A stretch of 64,000 bases of DNA from Ceratotherium simum simum (lineage: Eukaryota; Chordata; Mammalia; Perissodactyla; Rhinocerotidae). The position numbers and the translations under genes were made by a program. The notes under the pieces are model-generated. The model was not told where the DNA came from. It worked only from the letters and a program-made list of their open reading frames with translations, and did no database searches. The stretch spans positions 15,926,638 to 15,990,637 of the forward strand of contig NW_004454209.1 in the NCBI RefSeq assembly GCF_000283155.1. The letters run 5' to 3'. Position 1 is the stretch's first letter; each line of letters opens with the position of its first letter. Below are positions 23,881 to 36,310 of this stretch, in pieces.

Positions 23881-24404
23881 GGACTTTTCCCATTTTTTAT
23901 TCTCGACATTCCCATATAACATTTTAGTGAGATTTATTTACAGAAGTATCCATTTATTGAGGATACTCCATTTATTGAGGTGTTTGGAAACTCGAAAGAA
24001 TCACGTGCTATGTTATGTTTCATATTCAGGTTTATTTGGGGAGAGATCCCGACACAAATTCAGGGAAACATGCAGTGAATGTTCTTAATGTGTTTTCAGC
24101 AAAGCTATTTTAATTTAGATGATAATTTATATTGTTTCTCTGACTTAATAGAAGGATTATTTAAAACTGACACATAGTTCACTTATTAATTTTACTAATA
24201 TAAGCATAGGGCAAACTTGTTCTCCAAGTCTAAATAATGTCAGATTTCGTATTTATATGTTCACACATAAGAAAATGTTGGTCATGTTGAAGGTGATGAT
24301 AATTTTGAGTACATTGAAAATGCAGTCTTTAGCTGACTGTGGATGAATTAGTGGTAGCATGGTAGGTTGAAATGCTCTTTAGCTGTTGCATTGTATTTTT
24401 TTAA

Positions 24405-24590
24405 TGTTTAAAATAGTGTTCATTTCTGCATTGTTTATAGTAGCCTCAAACTAGAAACAACCTAAATGTCCACCAAAAGTAGAAATTTTGATATTTTGGG
24501 GGTAAGTTTATATAAAAGAATACTATACACTTGGAAAATTGACAAACTTCAGCTACACATAACAACATGAAAGAATCTCATAAACCTATG
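24405..24590 (+). repeat. LINE-1 3' fragment, sense
   Basis: attgtttatagtagcctcaaac, gaaacaacctaaatgtccacc, aagaatactatacacttgg correspond to the L1 segment just before the 3' end. Confidence 0.7.
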
Positions 24591-25429
24591 TACTGTCCTC
24601 ACAGTATCTTTAAGGGATCAGTAAGAGGTCTCAATTGACATCTGTTCTATAATTTCAGATCCTAGTTCTGGAATCTGTGGAGTCTAGAGCATCTGCCTCC
24701 CTTTGGAGTCTGGAATTCTTGATTTTCATGAGGATGAGGACTCCGTGTTTTGGCCGGAGAGCCAGGCCTAGGCCTGGTTCACAGCGAGCCCCATGTCTGA
24801 ATCTTCTGAAGGGCAGAAATCATCATCCTGTTCACTCAGTTAGGATGGCATGAGGGAGGGAAGGGGGACTAGACTTTAGATATAGGGACTGCAGATGAAT
24901 AGCGCAGTATGAGACTAGGATAAATTTCAGTCTGATCTGAAGTCTTTGGTATGGATATTAGAGGCCAAGGCCAGACTTGAAGCTGACAGAACTGCCTGCA
25001 TCACCCTCCCTCTCTCCCCCTTCACTCCTGAGATTGTTGTTTTAGACTCCTAGCCCAGCTGTAGCTGGAAGCAGTCGATTCTTCTACTTTGGGAATTTTC
25101 AAGTGGCCAGACAGAGGGTTGAGGGGTCCACAGGAACATTAGAGTGACAGGACAATAGGACCAGCATAACCAGAGGCTCTGACTGATCTGTACTGCTCAC
25201 ACTTGGCTTGTTGTCTCTGGACTGGTGTCTCTAATGAACATTGTTGTTGCTAATGTGGATTTTAAATCACCTTGCACTTTGTGCTCAGCCAGGTTGAGTT
25301 TTCAGGCACTTTCTCCTTTGTTTTGAAGACTGGGTATTTGATCTTTTCAAACAGTGTCTTCAAATCTCAGTGCTATTCCCTTCTGTAGACGCTGCATTTC
25401 TACTGCTTCCTTTTTGGGGAGTACCATGG

Positions 25430-25740
25430 TTTCTTGAGATACTGGAGTCTTCTGAATCTTTTTCTGTTCCTTGTAGTTATCTATTCCACAACCCATCCAT
25501 CGCAAATTCTGTAGGTTCTAGGTTTAGTCAAACATGAGAATCTTTTCACTTCTCTCTACTACCCTGGTTACTACCCCTGTCAAAGCCACGATCATGTCTT
25601 TTCTAGATGACTTTAGCAACTTCTTCCCTACATCCATTCTTACTCTCTCTGCCCCCGCCCCCTGTTCTTTAAGTGGCACCCAGAGGGCTGGGGCACAGTG
25701 AATGCTCAGTGAATGTTGGCTGTTTGTGGAATTTCATTTT
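25430..25740 (+). repeat. L2-like old repeat fragment
   Basis: caaattctgtaggttctagg, aaagccacgatcatgtcttttc, gggctggggcacagtgaatgctc share the order of the old repeat also seen at 35960-36310 and 51220-52180. Confidence 0.4.
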
Positions 25741-26999
25741 AAAGTTTAGAAGTGTTTGGGATTTTTTCATTTTTGTGGATTCCTGAATATCAAAGTATAA
25801 AACATATTCTTTGACTATAATTTTGGGGGCTGTAATTTTGACCTATTATGGTATTCCTCTGGATATTTTGTTGTAATCTTTATATTGAATACTAAAGGTT
25901 GTACCTATTAATAGGATATTCTCTTGAATAAATCATATAATCTAATTGCAGTTATAAAATCCTGCGTAATTTGGGCATTGCTGTTGTGCCTAATCAAAGT
26001 CTTTATTAATCTCACACTGATTTCTATAATTAATTTACATTCTATTGGCTTGTAGCCAATATGTATTAAAATTTTTCTTTCTTATTTAAGCATTGCTGAA
26101 GTGAAGATATAATTGTTTTTAATAATTTCATTGTGAAAATTTCTTTCATTTAAATTAAAATTGAAAATTGTTTGAGGTTTGTTTTCTTGAATTAAATGTT
26201 ATTGTGGACCTCCTCACATAGATTGTTTTGGATAATGGACCTTCAATAATGGCCAAGTAATTTTAGGATAAACAACACAGAGACTACCTGAAGTACTTAG
26301 ACGTTAGAACAGAAAGATGTTTAGGGATATACTTTAAAACTGTGAATAAATAGTGAAATTTTTACCTAATCTTAATCCTATAGAAAGTTTGCCTGACATG
26401 AATGTTTTGATCATTTTGTATCTGTCAAGTCTGAGGTCAGAATAAAGGAAAGTGGGTAAAAGGTGATTCAGCTAGTTTGGATAGAAGTTTTAATTTAATT
26501 TGGCTGACATCACAGAGGTGACAAAATGCTATAATTAAGTATTACATGCAGTTTTGTTATTAAGAAACTCTTTAGTCAGCTAAATCAATTGTTACTTTTC
26601 TTCTTCAGCCATTTTCTTAATGTTGTGTGAACACACAGCAGGTAAAACATAAGGAAATTTTTGCTGATAGAATTGTTCATTTGTCTAGTGAATAAACACT
26701 GAACTTCCATTAGGTTCCTAAAGGAACAATCTTAAAGTATTTTAAATCCTTGGTCTTATGATCTAAACACAGGTACTTTACTTTGATGGAATATGTTTGA
26801 TGAAATTTGTGAATTTTATTTCTCCTAAATTTTGAAAGATAGACTAGATTCTTATTGATTATGATCCTGGTTGAAGTTAGGGAGTGAGACTGTTTACTTT
26901 GTATCTTCCCTTGGTTGATTTTTTTTTTCCTATTCAGTAAGTATTTATTATGTACCAAGTACGGGGGGAATAATGGCAAATAAAGAAGATAGACAATGC

Positions 27000-27565
27000 T
27001 GTGACTTTGTTAGATTAACATTTGTTAAGTGGAGCACAGGGTGCTGGATGAAGAGTTGCAGTTCAACAACAGACCACAAGAGATATTGAAATAGAGAAGT
27101 TTATTACTCACAGGTCTTGGAGGAAGTACACGGCATGCCTGGAGAGGCCACGTGGGAAGGTCAAGGCAGAGTGCAGACAGAGAGCTTGGTGGGATCCGGG
27201 GCACATACCTTTATTAGGGTCTGTGGGTGGAGTGCTTTGGGATTCCTGGGCAAAGGCCAGATTGGTCAATTCAAACCAAAAGAGCAGGGTTTTGGTAAAC
27301 TCCATGGAGGTCTTATCTAAGGGGTGCATGAGGGAAAGGCCCGGGGAGGTAGGGGAAACTGTTGATCACAAGGGCTGTTAGGGAAGTCGTATCAGGAACT
27401 TACATTTGCTTGTGACTCTATGGACTGTCCTCTAGGGAGTGAGCTTGAAGGAGAGGGCTGGTGTTAGTTTAAGTTGCCTTCAGGCTGCTTCACCAAACAA
27501 AATGGATGTTAAGGCAGCAATGTCATGGAGTAGCTTAGCTAAACTCTCAGCATACAAGATGTCTG
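27000..27565 (-). mobile_element. LTR-like insertion (solo LTR candidate, antisense)
   Basis: A GC-richer block (about 50%) interrupts an older repeat: gtaagtatttattatgtacc before it and ctgccttcataaatcttac after it belong together in the consensus order. The block contains tagagaagtttattactcacagg, an antisense poly-A-region-like phrase, and acatacctttattagggtctgtggg. No internal viral genes are present. I could not fix the TG...CA ends or the target duplication, so this stays a candidate. Confidence 0.4.
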
Positions 27566-27854
27566 CCTTCATAAATCTTACAAGTTAGTAAGGTCATGGA
27601 AATTAAACAATGATTACAGATAATTACTTAATTATAACTAGGATATCCTTTTAAGGTATCAGGATAGTGGGAACAGAGAGAGTGAGGCGGACACTGCATT
27701 ATGGCCAGGAAGGATATCAGACCATTGCCTGAGTCCAAACAGGGGTCAGCAGGGCAAGGGCCTATAATGTTTAGAGAGGCAGGGCTTTCCGAAAGACCTG
27801 AAAGTTTGCAGCAGAGAAGAGGGAGATGGTGAGAACATCTTGCTTTTTAGGTAT

Positions 27855-29720
27855 TAACTTTTGACAGTATTGATACTCTTAATTTTATGTTTGTTTTCTG
27901 ATTTATTAATTTCTCTTTTATGATTATTTTCTTTGCTCTATTTTGTTGGGTTTATTCTCCTATTTTTCCTAATTTTTAAAAATTTGATGCTTATCACATT
28001 AATTTTAACCTTTCTTTTAAAATATTAGCATTCAAGGCTATAATTTTTCCTCTGATTATTGCATTAGCTGCATCTTGCCAGTTTTGATTTTTTAAAAAAA
28101 TCCTTCAATTATAAATATTTTCTAATATTCAGTGTGAACTGATCCTTGAGTTATTTTAAAAGTATTTCTTAATTTCTAAGCATGGGGGTTTCTTAGTTAT
28201 TTTTGTTGTTATTGTTTTCTAACTTGATTGTTATGCAGAGGAAGTAGTTTAATACCGATTCTTTGTAATTTGATGAGACATACTTTGTTGCAAAGTGTGA
28301 TCTGAGGATGAGTGACATTGACATCCCCTGGGAGCTTGTTAAGAATACAGAATCAGGCTCCATTCATGACCTATCATTCCAGAATCTACATTTTAATAAG
28401 ATCCTCAGGTGATGCTTATGCACATTAAAGTTTGGGAAACATTGCTGCACTGGACCTATATAGATACTGTATTTGACAACTGCAGAATATACATATATTT
28501 TATATAAATATTATACAAATATTACAATCTCTTATGATGGTGGATTTATAAACTTCTTGTTGAAATTCTATAACTTTTTGCTTTATCTGTTTTGAGATTA
28601 TGTTACTAGGTGCATTTATATTTAGAATATCTTTTTGATGTATTGAACTTTTTATCATTATGTAGTGATCTTTTTTATTTCTCTACAGTTGTTTTATCTC
28701 CAAAATCCATTTTGTCTGATAATAATACAGCAGTTTTATTTTGATTAGAATTCAGCTGGTGTTTCTTTTCTCATTTGTATGTTTTTTATGTATATCATTC
28801 ATAAAGAGCATTAGGCTAGATTTTGTTTGTTTATCCAGTCTGACAATCGTTGTCTTTGAATTGGAATATTTAGTCCATTTACATTTTAATGTAATTACTG
28901 ATGTAGATATATCGTTCTTTTTTCTACCATCGTAGTTTTGGCTTTCTATTTGTACTGCCATTTTTTTTCTTTTTCTTTTCTTTATTTTTACCTTTTTTGA
29001 ATTGATTTTCTTGTTTCTTTTTTTCCCCTGCTTTACTAGTTTGGAAGTTGTGTACTCTGCTTCTCTTCTCTAGGCAGTTTTCCTAGAAATTTTAAGAAGC
29101 ATTCTTAACTTATTAAAGCCTGAAGCAAATCAGTATCTTTATCTTCCTCTTGAAAAATATAAGGACTGTGGAACATTTGAAATTCAATAATTTCCTCTCT
29201 GGTTGTTACACTGTTGTCCAGTATTTTTTACATATATATCCCCAAAATCTGCATATGTGTTTATATATTTAATATATGTATATTTAACTCCACAAGTCAT
29301 TGTTATTAGTGTTTTATGTAGACAAAGTATATTGGCATATTTATCTTTTTTTTTTTACAATTTCTTCTTGCAGCTTAGACTCTCCTTCACAAATCATTTT
29401 CCTTCTACATGAGGTGCGTCTTTGAGAATTTTTTCCATAGAGAGGGACGTTGGTGGCAAACTTTCTCAGTATAAGCTTGTTTGGAAATGCTTGTCCTTGT
29501 TCTTGTTAGTTTCACCTAGTTCTAGATTGACAGTCCTTTTGTTGTCTACACAATGCGATTATTACTCTTTTGTCTTCTGATTTCCATAATTGCTGTTGAG
29601 AATCAGTCAGTCAGTCCTTCAACTAAGTTCTTGGGGCAACTGAATTTTAAAGTTTTTATAGAAGGACAGTGTTTTTCCAAGTCTGGAAGTATAGAAGTTT
29701 AACTGGTCAAATTTGGTTTA
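27855..29720 (-). repeat. LINE-1, antisense, interrupted by a hAT fragment
   Basis: Antisense L1 ORF2 and upstream phrases: tttctcttttatgattattttc, ggctataatttttcctctg, ccattttgtctgataataatac, ttagtccatttacattttaatg, ggcaaactttctcagt. Interrupted at about 28288-28445. Decayed, no long frame. Confidence 0.75.
28288..28445. repeat. hAT-Charlie (MER5-like) fragment nested in LINE-1
   Basis: caaagtgtgatctgaggatg, cctgggagcttgttaagaatac, aatctacattttaataag, ctcaggtgatgcttatgcac, ttaaagtttgggaaacattg correspond to a MER5-type non-autonomous hAT element. L1 sequence resumes after it, so it is the younger insertion. Confidence 0.75.
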
Positions 29721-29922
29721 GAAAAGCTCTTCATTCTTTTGCTTGTTGCAAATATTAGTTAAGACTTCTTTGTAGATTAAAAAAAATCTAATGTAACAGA
29801 GTCCATCCTATAAACTTTTCTGCATTTGTCTGTTGAAATTTATATGTATATTTTTATGGGTTGATATATAGTTATTGCATGTGTAATTTAGAGAAATTTA
29901 AGCTCTTTGTTTTTAGATTTTT

Positions 29923-29978
29923 AATTTTATAATTATGTTTTACTTACCTCAATTTTATAATTATGTTTTACTTACCTC
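29923..29978. repeat. Perfect tandem duplication, 28 bp x 2
   Basis: The 28-base unit beginning aattttataattatg and ending cttacctc occurs at 29923-29950 and again, without mismatch, at 29951-29978. Confidence 0.95.
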
Positions 29979-30469
29979 CTAAGATTTACGGGACATTAAA
30001 TTTCAAAGATATGCTGTTAGTTTTCCTAAAGGCTAATTGAAGCCATATTTCGTAAACCCATAATTTATAGTGATGTATTTACAGGTTTGTTAAGTAATAT
30101 AAACATTTCTATGTAAGATCATGTAAAGTGGACATTAAAATTGATAAATGTTTTAGAACTGAAAAAGCCTTATGTTCAAATATATTTTTATAAGAATAAG
30201 CCACAAACTCACCTTCTTCACAGTAATTGAGCATTTTGGAGATTTATAAATGACTTATTGTGATAAAAGGAATTTCTAGTATTCATCATGAGTTCTATAG
30301 ATACTATGTCAATTAAGTTAAACAGATTTTTTTTTAATGGGGCGATCAGTTTTTGGTATGTCATATGCTCTTTATTTTAGCTTTGTCTTGAAATGACATT
30401 GCCTTTTGGTTATTTAACTTTAGCAAAAGCTGAGTACAGCTGCACTGGTCAGTGCTCTTGGTAAAATTC

Positions 30470-31010
30470 TTCTGTAGTGCATCAGCCCACTCCTTGTTTT
30501 TACTTCTGTCCAACTAGTTCAGATTTATATAACATCTCATCTGCAGTATTATAAATACTGTCTTAACTGGCATCTTTGTCTTCTAGTTCATTCTATACAT
30601 GGTTTCTAGAATAGTCTTTATACAGTAGAGTTCAAACTCCCTAAGTTTTTTTGTCTAACTTTCAAGGTCCACTATTATCTGATAATGGCCTAATGATGTT
30701 GACTTTTCACTCACTATTGTCCTTGACATACTAGTGTTCCAGTAAAACTGAAATTACTTGGTCTTCCCCGCACATTTTCCCAATGTATTCCTACCTCTGG
30801 TTCTTTCTTCTAGCCTTGCTCTCTGGCTTAAATATTCTTCTCTATTGCTGCATGTTCAAATCACTCCCTTCCTTCAAGGCCTAGTTTAAATGTCTCTTTG
30901 TCTACTGAGCATTCCTCAGTCACTTCTCCAGCGTCCTTAATCCTCGCTGAATCTGGAAATGACATTTCTTTTTTATTAATTACTGATTTGTTTTATCTAT
31001 GGCATTTTAC
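30470..31010 (+). repeat. L2-like LINE fragment
   Basis: catctttgtcttctagttcattc, caaggtccactattatctg, cttccttcaaggcctagtttaaatg, actgagcattcctcagtcacttc are typical of L2-class 3' sequence in sense. Confidence 0.5.
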
Positions 31011-31567
31011 ACTGTTAGCTATTCTCTTCTTGGTTGGTGGTCATGATGCTGCATACCTCTGGTTCTTTCCTGCTTCCCTAATCCTTCATTTTGGCTTCTT
31101 CACATTTTTATCATCTTCTTTCTCCCTTCCTCTTAAACGTTATTTTCTGTCCTTGACGCTTTTATTTTTTCACTGATGAAATCTTTTAATTGAGGATATC
31201 CAGGTTTGTGCCTTTACTGTTGCTCTTCTTTGGAACATCAAACTTATATTTTCAACTGCCCTCTGACTCTTCCTGCCTGGTTGGTTCCATATGGACCTTA
31301 AAGTCAGCATATCTAAAACGTATCTCTCCTTTTATTGCTTCAAACCTGCACTCTTCTTATATTTCTTTTCTCACTGAATAAAATCTCCATTCAGCCAAAT
31401 ATGCCAACCAGATAACTATGCTATTCTCAAATCTTTTTCTTTATTTGTTACAGCTAGGTGACTGGGGCCTTTGTAATCATATTTCTTTTGAGCTTTTTAC
31501 TTTTCACTTATGTGGAAGAACTTGCTGTTCCCTAAACACATTCTGTGGTTTCATGACTGCCCCTTTT

Positions 31568-31815
31568 CTTTTCTTTTTTTTTTGTGAGGAGATCAGCCCT
31601 GTGCTACCATCTGCTAATCCTCCTCTTTTTTTTTGTTGAGGAAGACCGCCCCTGGGCTAACATCAGTGCTCATCTTCCTCCACTTTATATGGGACGCTGC
31701 CACAGCGTGGTTCGCCAAGCAGTGCATTGGTTCGTGCCTGGGATCCGAACCGGTGAACCCTGGGGCGCCATAGCAGAGCGTGCGCACTTAACTGCTTGCG
31801 CCACCGGGCCGGCCC
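31568..31815 (-). repeat. ERE SINE with target duplications
   Basis: Inverted copy with tgtgaggagatcagccc, ctccactttatatgggacg, gatccgaaccggtgaaccc, cgcacttaactgc and ccaccgggccggcccc. Target copies catgactgcccctttt (31552-31567) and catgactgtccctttt (31816-31831) differ at one base. Confidence 0.95.
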
Positions 31816-31859
31816 CATGACTGTCCCTTTTTATGTGCCGTTCCCTTTGCCTAGGAAGT

Positions 31860-32025
31860 CCTAGGAAGAATTATACAGACTTGGGTATGAATCCCAGCTT
31901 TGCCATTAAAAGCTCTGTGACTTTGGCCAAGTTAATTAGCCTTCCACGTACCTATTTCCTCGTCTGTAAAATGGTAATAATACCTACTCAGACGAGGTAT
32001 TGTGAAGATCAAATGTGAATATACA
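31860..32025 (+). repeat. MIR SINE
   Basis: Sense MIR: cttgggtatgaatcccagctttgcc, ctctgtgactttggccaag, ctatttcctcgtctgtaaaatgg, aataatacctactcag, attgtgaagatcaaatg. Well preserved, cut at the 5' end by the ERE insertion next to it. Confidence 0.9.
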
Positions 32026-32229
32026 CACATACATACACATAAACGTGTATATTATATAATCTACGTTGTATAGCTATATATTCATATTTATATAATAGAT
32101 ATTTAATCATACGTACATATAGGATTAAAGGTGAATAATATATACTATTAAAGATTAAATGTGTATATATGCCTGAGATGGTGCTATTTAAATATTAATT
32201 TTCCTCTTTCTCTTGCCTTTCCTGTCTCT

Positions 32230-32425
32230 GGTAAGCTGTATGTTATATTTTAAGACTACCTAGGAATCACGTCCTTTGTGAAATCTTTTTTATAAAGATA
32301 GATATAATCATTTTCTCCTCTGTACTTATACTTAATCTTCTACATCTTCTATTATGTGTTATAATAATTTGTTTACATGTCTCCTCACTAGAATGTGATC
32401 TTTAGGATGGGAAACTGCCTTATCT
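32230..32425 (+). repeat. L2 LINE 3' fragment
   Basis: ttgtgaaatcttttttataaag, tctgtacttatacttaatc, tgtttacatgtctcctcactagaatgtg, tttaggatgggaaactgcc correspond to L2 3' sequence. Confidence 0.6.
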
Positions 32426-32896
32426 TTTTTAGAAAAAATTTCTAAATATGGCATGTATGAAACCCCTCAAGTTATATACAGAATTTTGTGCACATATGAG
32501 TATATGGACTTTCCTGGGAAGAAAAGTTCATACCTTCTTTTAGACTCTGAGTTTTATGTATTACTTAAAGAAGGTAAAGATTCACTGGCCTAGCACGTGA
32601 TATGTGTGCTCTCGAGTACACGTGTGCTCTCTCTCTATGTATATATATAAAATGCAGTATTCAGTCATACACGTTAGTCTAAGAAATTAGGCTCAGACTA
32701 AAATATGGTGACATCATAGCTCCCTTTTTAGGGCTTATTTTTGTCAACCTGCTTTGTTAGGGAATATAAACAGGGAATGCAAATAAGTGCTTTGAAGACA
32801 GTAATCTCCAAACATATTTAATTTTTTTAAAAAAATTATTTTTTAGAAAGCACTATGATATGTGCAGGTTGTCATCTTTAAAAAATCAGTGTCCAG

Positions 32897-33145
32897 GGGC
32901 CGGCCCAGTGGCATAGTGGTTAAGTTTGCATGCTCTGCTTCGGTGGCCCAGGGTTTGCAGGTTTGGATTCTGGGTGCAGACCTACTCATTGCTTATCAAG
33001 CCATGCTGTGGTGGCGTCCCATAAAAAGTAGAGGAAGATGGGCACGGATGTTAGCCCAGGGCTAGTCTTCCTCAGCAGAAGGAGGAGGATTGGCAACAGA
33101 TGTTACGTTAGGGCTAATCTTCTTCACACACACACACACACACAC
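32897..33145 (+). repeat. ERE SINE with perfect 16-bp target duplications
   Basis: gggccggcccagtggcatagtgg head, aagccatgctgtggtgg, two tail units (gttagcccagggctagtcttcctc and gttacgttagggctaatcttc) and a terminal (CA)n run at 33126-33145. Target duplications aaaaatcagtgtccag are at 32881-32896 and 33146-33161. Confidence 0.96.
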
Positions 33146-33987
33146 AAAAATCAGTGTCCAGAACAGAACAGAAAGTACATAACTCTTTTTTCTACGATAT
33201 GATCTTTTTAAGCTGAGTCATGCTCTCATTTCGATAATACTGGAAGATTTTAGGAAGGTATTTTGATAATCTTATAAAATTGATTGAAATATAAGGGACA
33301 GAATTTCAGAGAGGTCAGAAAGCATTCTTTTTCTTATGTCTTATATATGAAGAGAAAACATTTTAAATTATTCTTTTACATTACTTATCTATTCCTCTGC
33401 TTCCTCAACTATATTCTGTAGGTCCTTAATTTTTTCCCTGTATGCATCTCTCATGTCTGAAATTACCATGTGACTGTGTGTTTTATGGTTTAATTCAGGT
33501 TGAAATACTGCACTCATAAACTGAAACTGGCTATAAAAACATTCTGTCTGTAAGGTAATAACTGGTCTTATTCTAGGTGTCATTTATGATGGGTAATAGG
33601 TAATATGGAATTCTTTTTATAATCTGGATGTCTATAATGATGACAGATGGGATGTTGGATTAGAAGAACATACACATAGGTAAATGATATGTACCTCTTT
33701 ATGAACATCTTTCTATTAAAGAGAATTGTCAATGATTGAAGAGTCACAAAACCTTTAGGATAATCTATGCATATGGCTTTCTGTTGAAGTTGGGAGATTT
33801 GTACTGTCCATTTTTCCATCTGTGTGTATCTTTTTCATTTATTTGTTACTCACCTTGTTCTAGAAGGAGTTCGAAGCATTGATATGTATGTTGGCAGTAG
33901 TCTGTTTGGTCTAAATAAATTGGAAGATTTTTGTCCATCAGGCAGTTTTGAGAAAGACTTGATTATCATATTTGTGTGGACATGGTA

Positions 33988-34205
33988 TTTGTAATACTCA
34001 TGGTTCAACCAGAGAAAAAGAACCAGTAGTAGATATATATTAAGAAATATATTGCAGATACTTGGCTTACACGATTTTGGGGGCCAGCTAGACAAGTCTG
34101 AAATCCATAGGACAGGCCATCAGGAAAGGCAGGTTTGAACTGTCAGGCAAGATTGAAGCTGCATTCCACAGGCGGAATTTCTGTTGCTTTGAAAAACTGG
34201 TGACT
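33988..34205. repeat. Old interspersed repeat (LTR-like), family not assigned
   Basis: ggttcaaccagagaaaaagaacc, tagatatatattaagaaatatattg, cttggcttacacgattttggggg, gctagacaagtctgaaatcc follow a common mammalian repeat order (ccagagaaacagaaccaatagg). Orientation and family are uncertain. Confidence 0.5.
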
Positions 34206-35959
34206 ATAGCCTATTCAAATGGACATATCAGAAAGCCATCACAGTATTTTTATTTTCTTTTGCATATGTCTATATATTTATTTAAATATAAATTTTACTA
34301 TAATCGTATTTCTCCTTGGTTCTGCCATTAGAAGTAGCTTTCAGTCAGCATAGTGTTTAGGAAGTAACTGAAGGTGTAACTTAAGGGAAGTGTTTTAACC
34401 TAATCTGTTGATTTTGTTTGCGTTATTGCAGTTTTGTAAGTTTCTCAAAAGTGCTGACTATTGCTGCTGAAAGGACATGCTTTTGTTTGACTGATCTGAT
34501 AGCATCCTGGATTTAATGTCAAAAATGAGTGAATCTGTTTAGATTATTTCTCCTTTTCTTCTTGTCTGTGCAGTATTAATAGAAAGAAGTTGTCAACGTT
34601 TTAATTGAAGATCTATTTTAAGAGATAGTGGGAGCCTTCTGAATATTATAATTTAAAGGTCAAAACATATATATAGCACAAGTAAGAGACAGTTAAAAAC
34701 AATGAAAAATAATTTTATTCAGAATATTTACAATTAATAAAATAAGGCCTTGTATATTACTATTAGGTTGGCGATTTTTTTTCTTACCTTTGATAATTTC
34801 CATCATCTTGTCATTACAAAACAGTGTTTTTTATTCCAAATTAAATCTAATTAATATGTTATAAGGAGCACTGTGGGATAATGATGCTATTCACCGTAGA
34901 AGCTGAAATATGTGAAAGAATGGAAGTTGTAGAATTATTGATAATTTTGCTAATCTTACAAGATTGTTCTGAGTTGCTTATAACTCTAAAACTTGATTGT
35001 AATTATAGAATATCATCTTTATTTTATTGCTATTTTTGCTTAGATTTTAAATTTAAAGTGTATTCACATGGCACATTTTTTGTTTCATGAAAAGTAATGT
35101 TTGTTTATTGGTAAAGATATGTTTCCATAGGGTAAAATAAGCTTTTTTTGCTGTATATACGACGTGGACACTTGAGAGGCACATTTTGATAATCTTTCTT
35201 TTTTTAGAAATAGTCAAGCTGAATGTTATTGTTTCAATTGCTTGTTTCTTTCTAGGATTATTATTTTAAGTAGATTTAAGTCTCTAGCCTTTTTAGATTC
35301 ATGTAATCTACAGATTGTCCATTATTTCCACTTGGATGTCTATTAGACAATTAAAATCAACATGTCCTTTTCTAAAGATATATTTGATGTTGGGTTAACT
35401 TTCTGACTCTCTTCCCCTGGATACATGATGACGTAGAATGCCATCCTTGTTACCATGCAACAGTGCTCATAGATAAAAAATGACCCTGATAAGTAAATTC
35501 TCTCTTGTTTGGGAGCTCTGTGAATGAACTGTATATGCCTGAAGCTGTGGTTTTGGACTTTGCTGAGTGTGTTAATTCTTGTAACAGAATGTGTCTGTTT
35601 TGAGACCGTAGTAGCTATGCCTATAAGGTTGTTTAAGAGATAGGGACTCTTGTGGAGCATGTGGCTGGTTTCTAAGCCAAGGTGGGCCTCACTCACCTGT
35701 GAAGATCTTGTATCCTTGTACATGAACTGTGACTTGGGTGAAGGCAGAGATTAGCGCCTTTATTGCTGCTGGGACTTTTCTTGTGAAAAGAGAAACCTTT
35801 GACGTTGCTTGTATGTTGTGTTTCTATCCTGTATCCTGTGAGTGAATCTGATGCCCTTTATGATCTAGGGTAGTTTTAAGAGTCCAAGTATCTAGTTGGA
35901 AATAAAAGACCCTCTTCTGGGTATTGTGAAGTCCAGATTTGAGTTCTTCCTTTTTTGCC

Positions 35960-36310
35960 GCTATCCTTTTCCACCAGCAGCTTTCCCCCTCTTAGTTGTT
36001 GGCAACTCCATCCTTCCATTCACTTAATCAAAACGTTGGAGTCATCCTTGATTCTTCTTTTTTCTCTTACACCCTACATTCAGTCCATCAGGGAATCTTG
36101 TTACCTATCCTTTCAAAATATATACAGTATTTTGTCACTTCTTATAACCTCCACTCTTGTCATCATGGTATGAGTTACCAGCATCTCTTGACTAGATTAC
36201 TGAAAAAGCATACTAAACATATGTCATATCTTCTACTCTTGCCCGCAACAGTCTATTCTCAACACAGCTACCACAGTGATGCCTTTAATTCCTAGGTCAT
36301 CTCTGCTCAC
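35960..36310 (+). repeat. Old L2-like repeat fragment
   Basis: ttgttggcaactccatccttcc, acgttggagtcatccttgattc, cttacaccctacattcag, tctcttgactagattactg, cacagctaccacagtgatg match in order the old repeat also present at 51220-52180. Open frames across it are repeat-derived. Confidence 0.5.

Noticed and set aside
31584..31820. 78-codon frame with a cysteine/tryptophan pattern
   Set aside because: It is the ERE SINE at 31568-31815 read through.
33389..33583. 64-codon minus-strand frame ending in a helical, acidic segment
   Set aside because: Short, in AT-rich intron, no homologue recognised and no supporting splice sites.
34764..34785. Possible mariner (MADE1-like) end, attaggttggcga
   Set aside because: Only about ten bases match and no second terminus was found.
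35343..35723. 126-codon minus-strand open frame as a gene
   Set aside because: No recognisable domain, no splice sites or start context that single it out. Kept only as a block worth checking.
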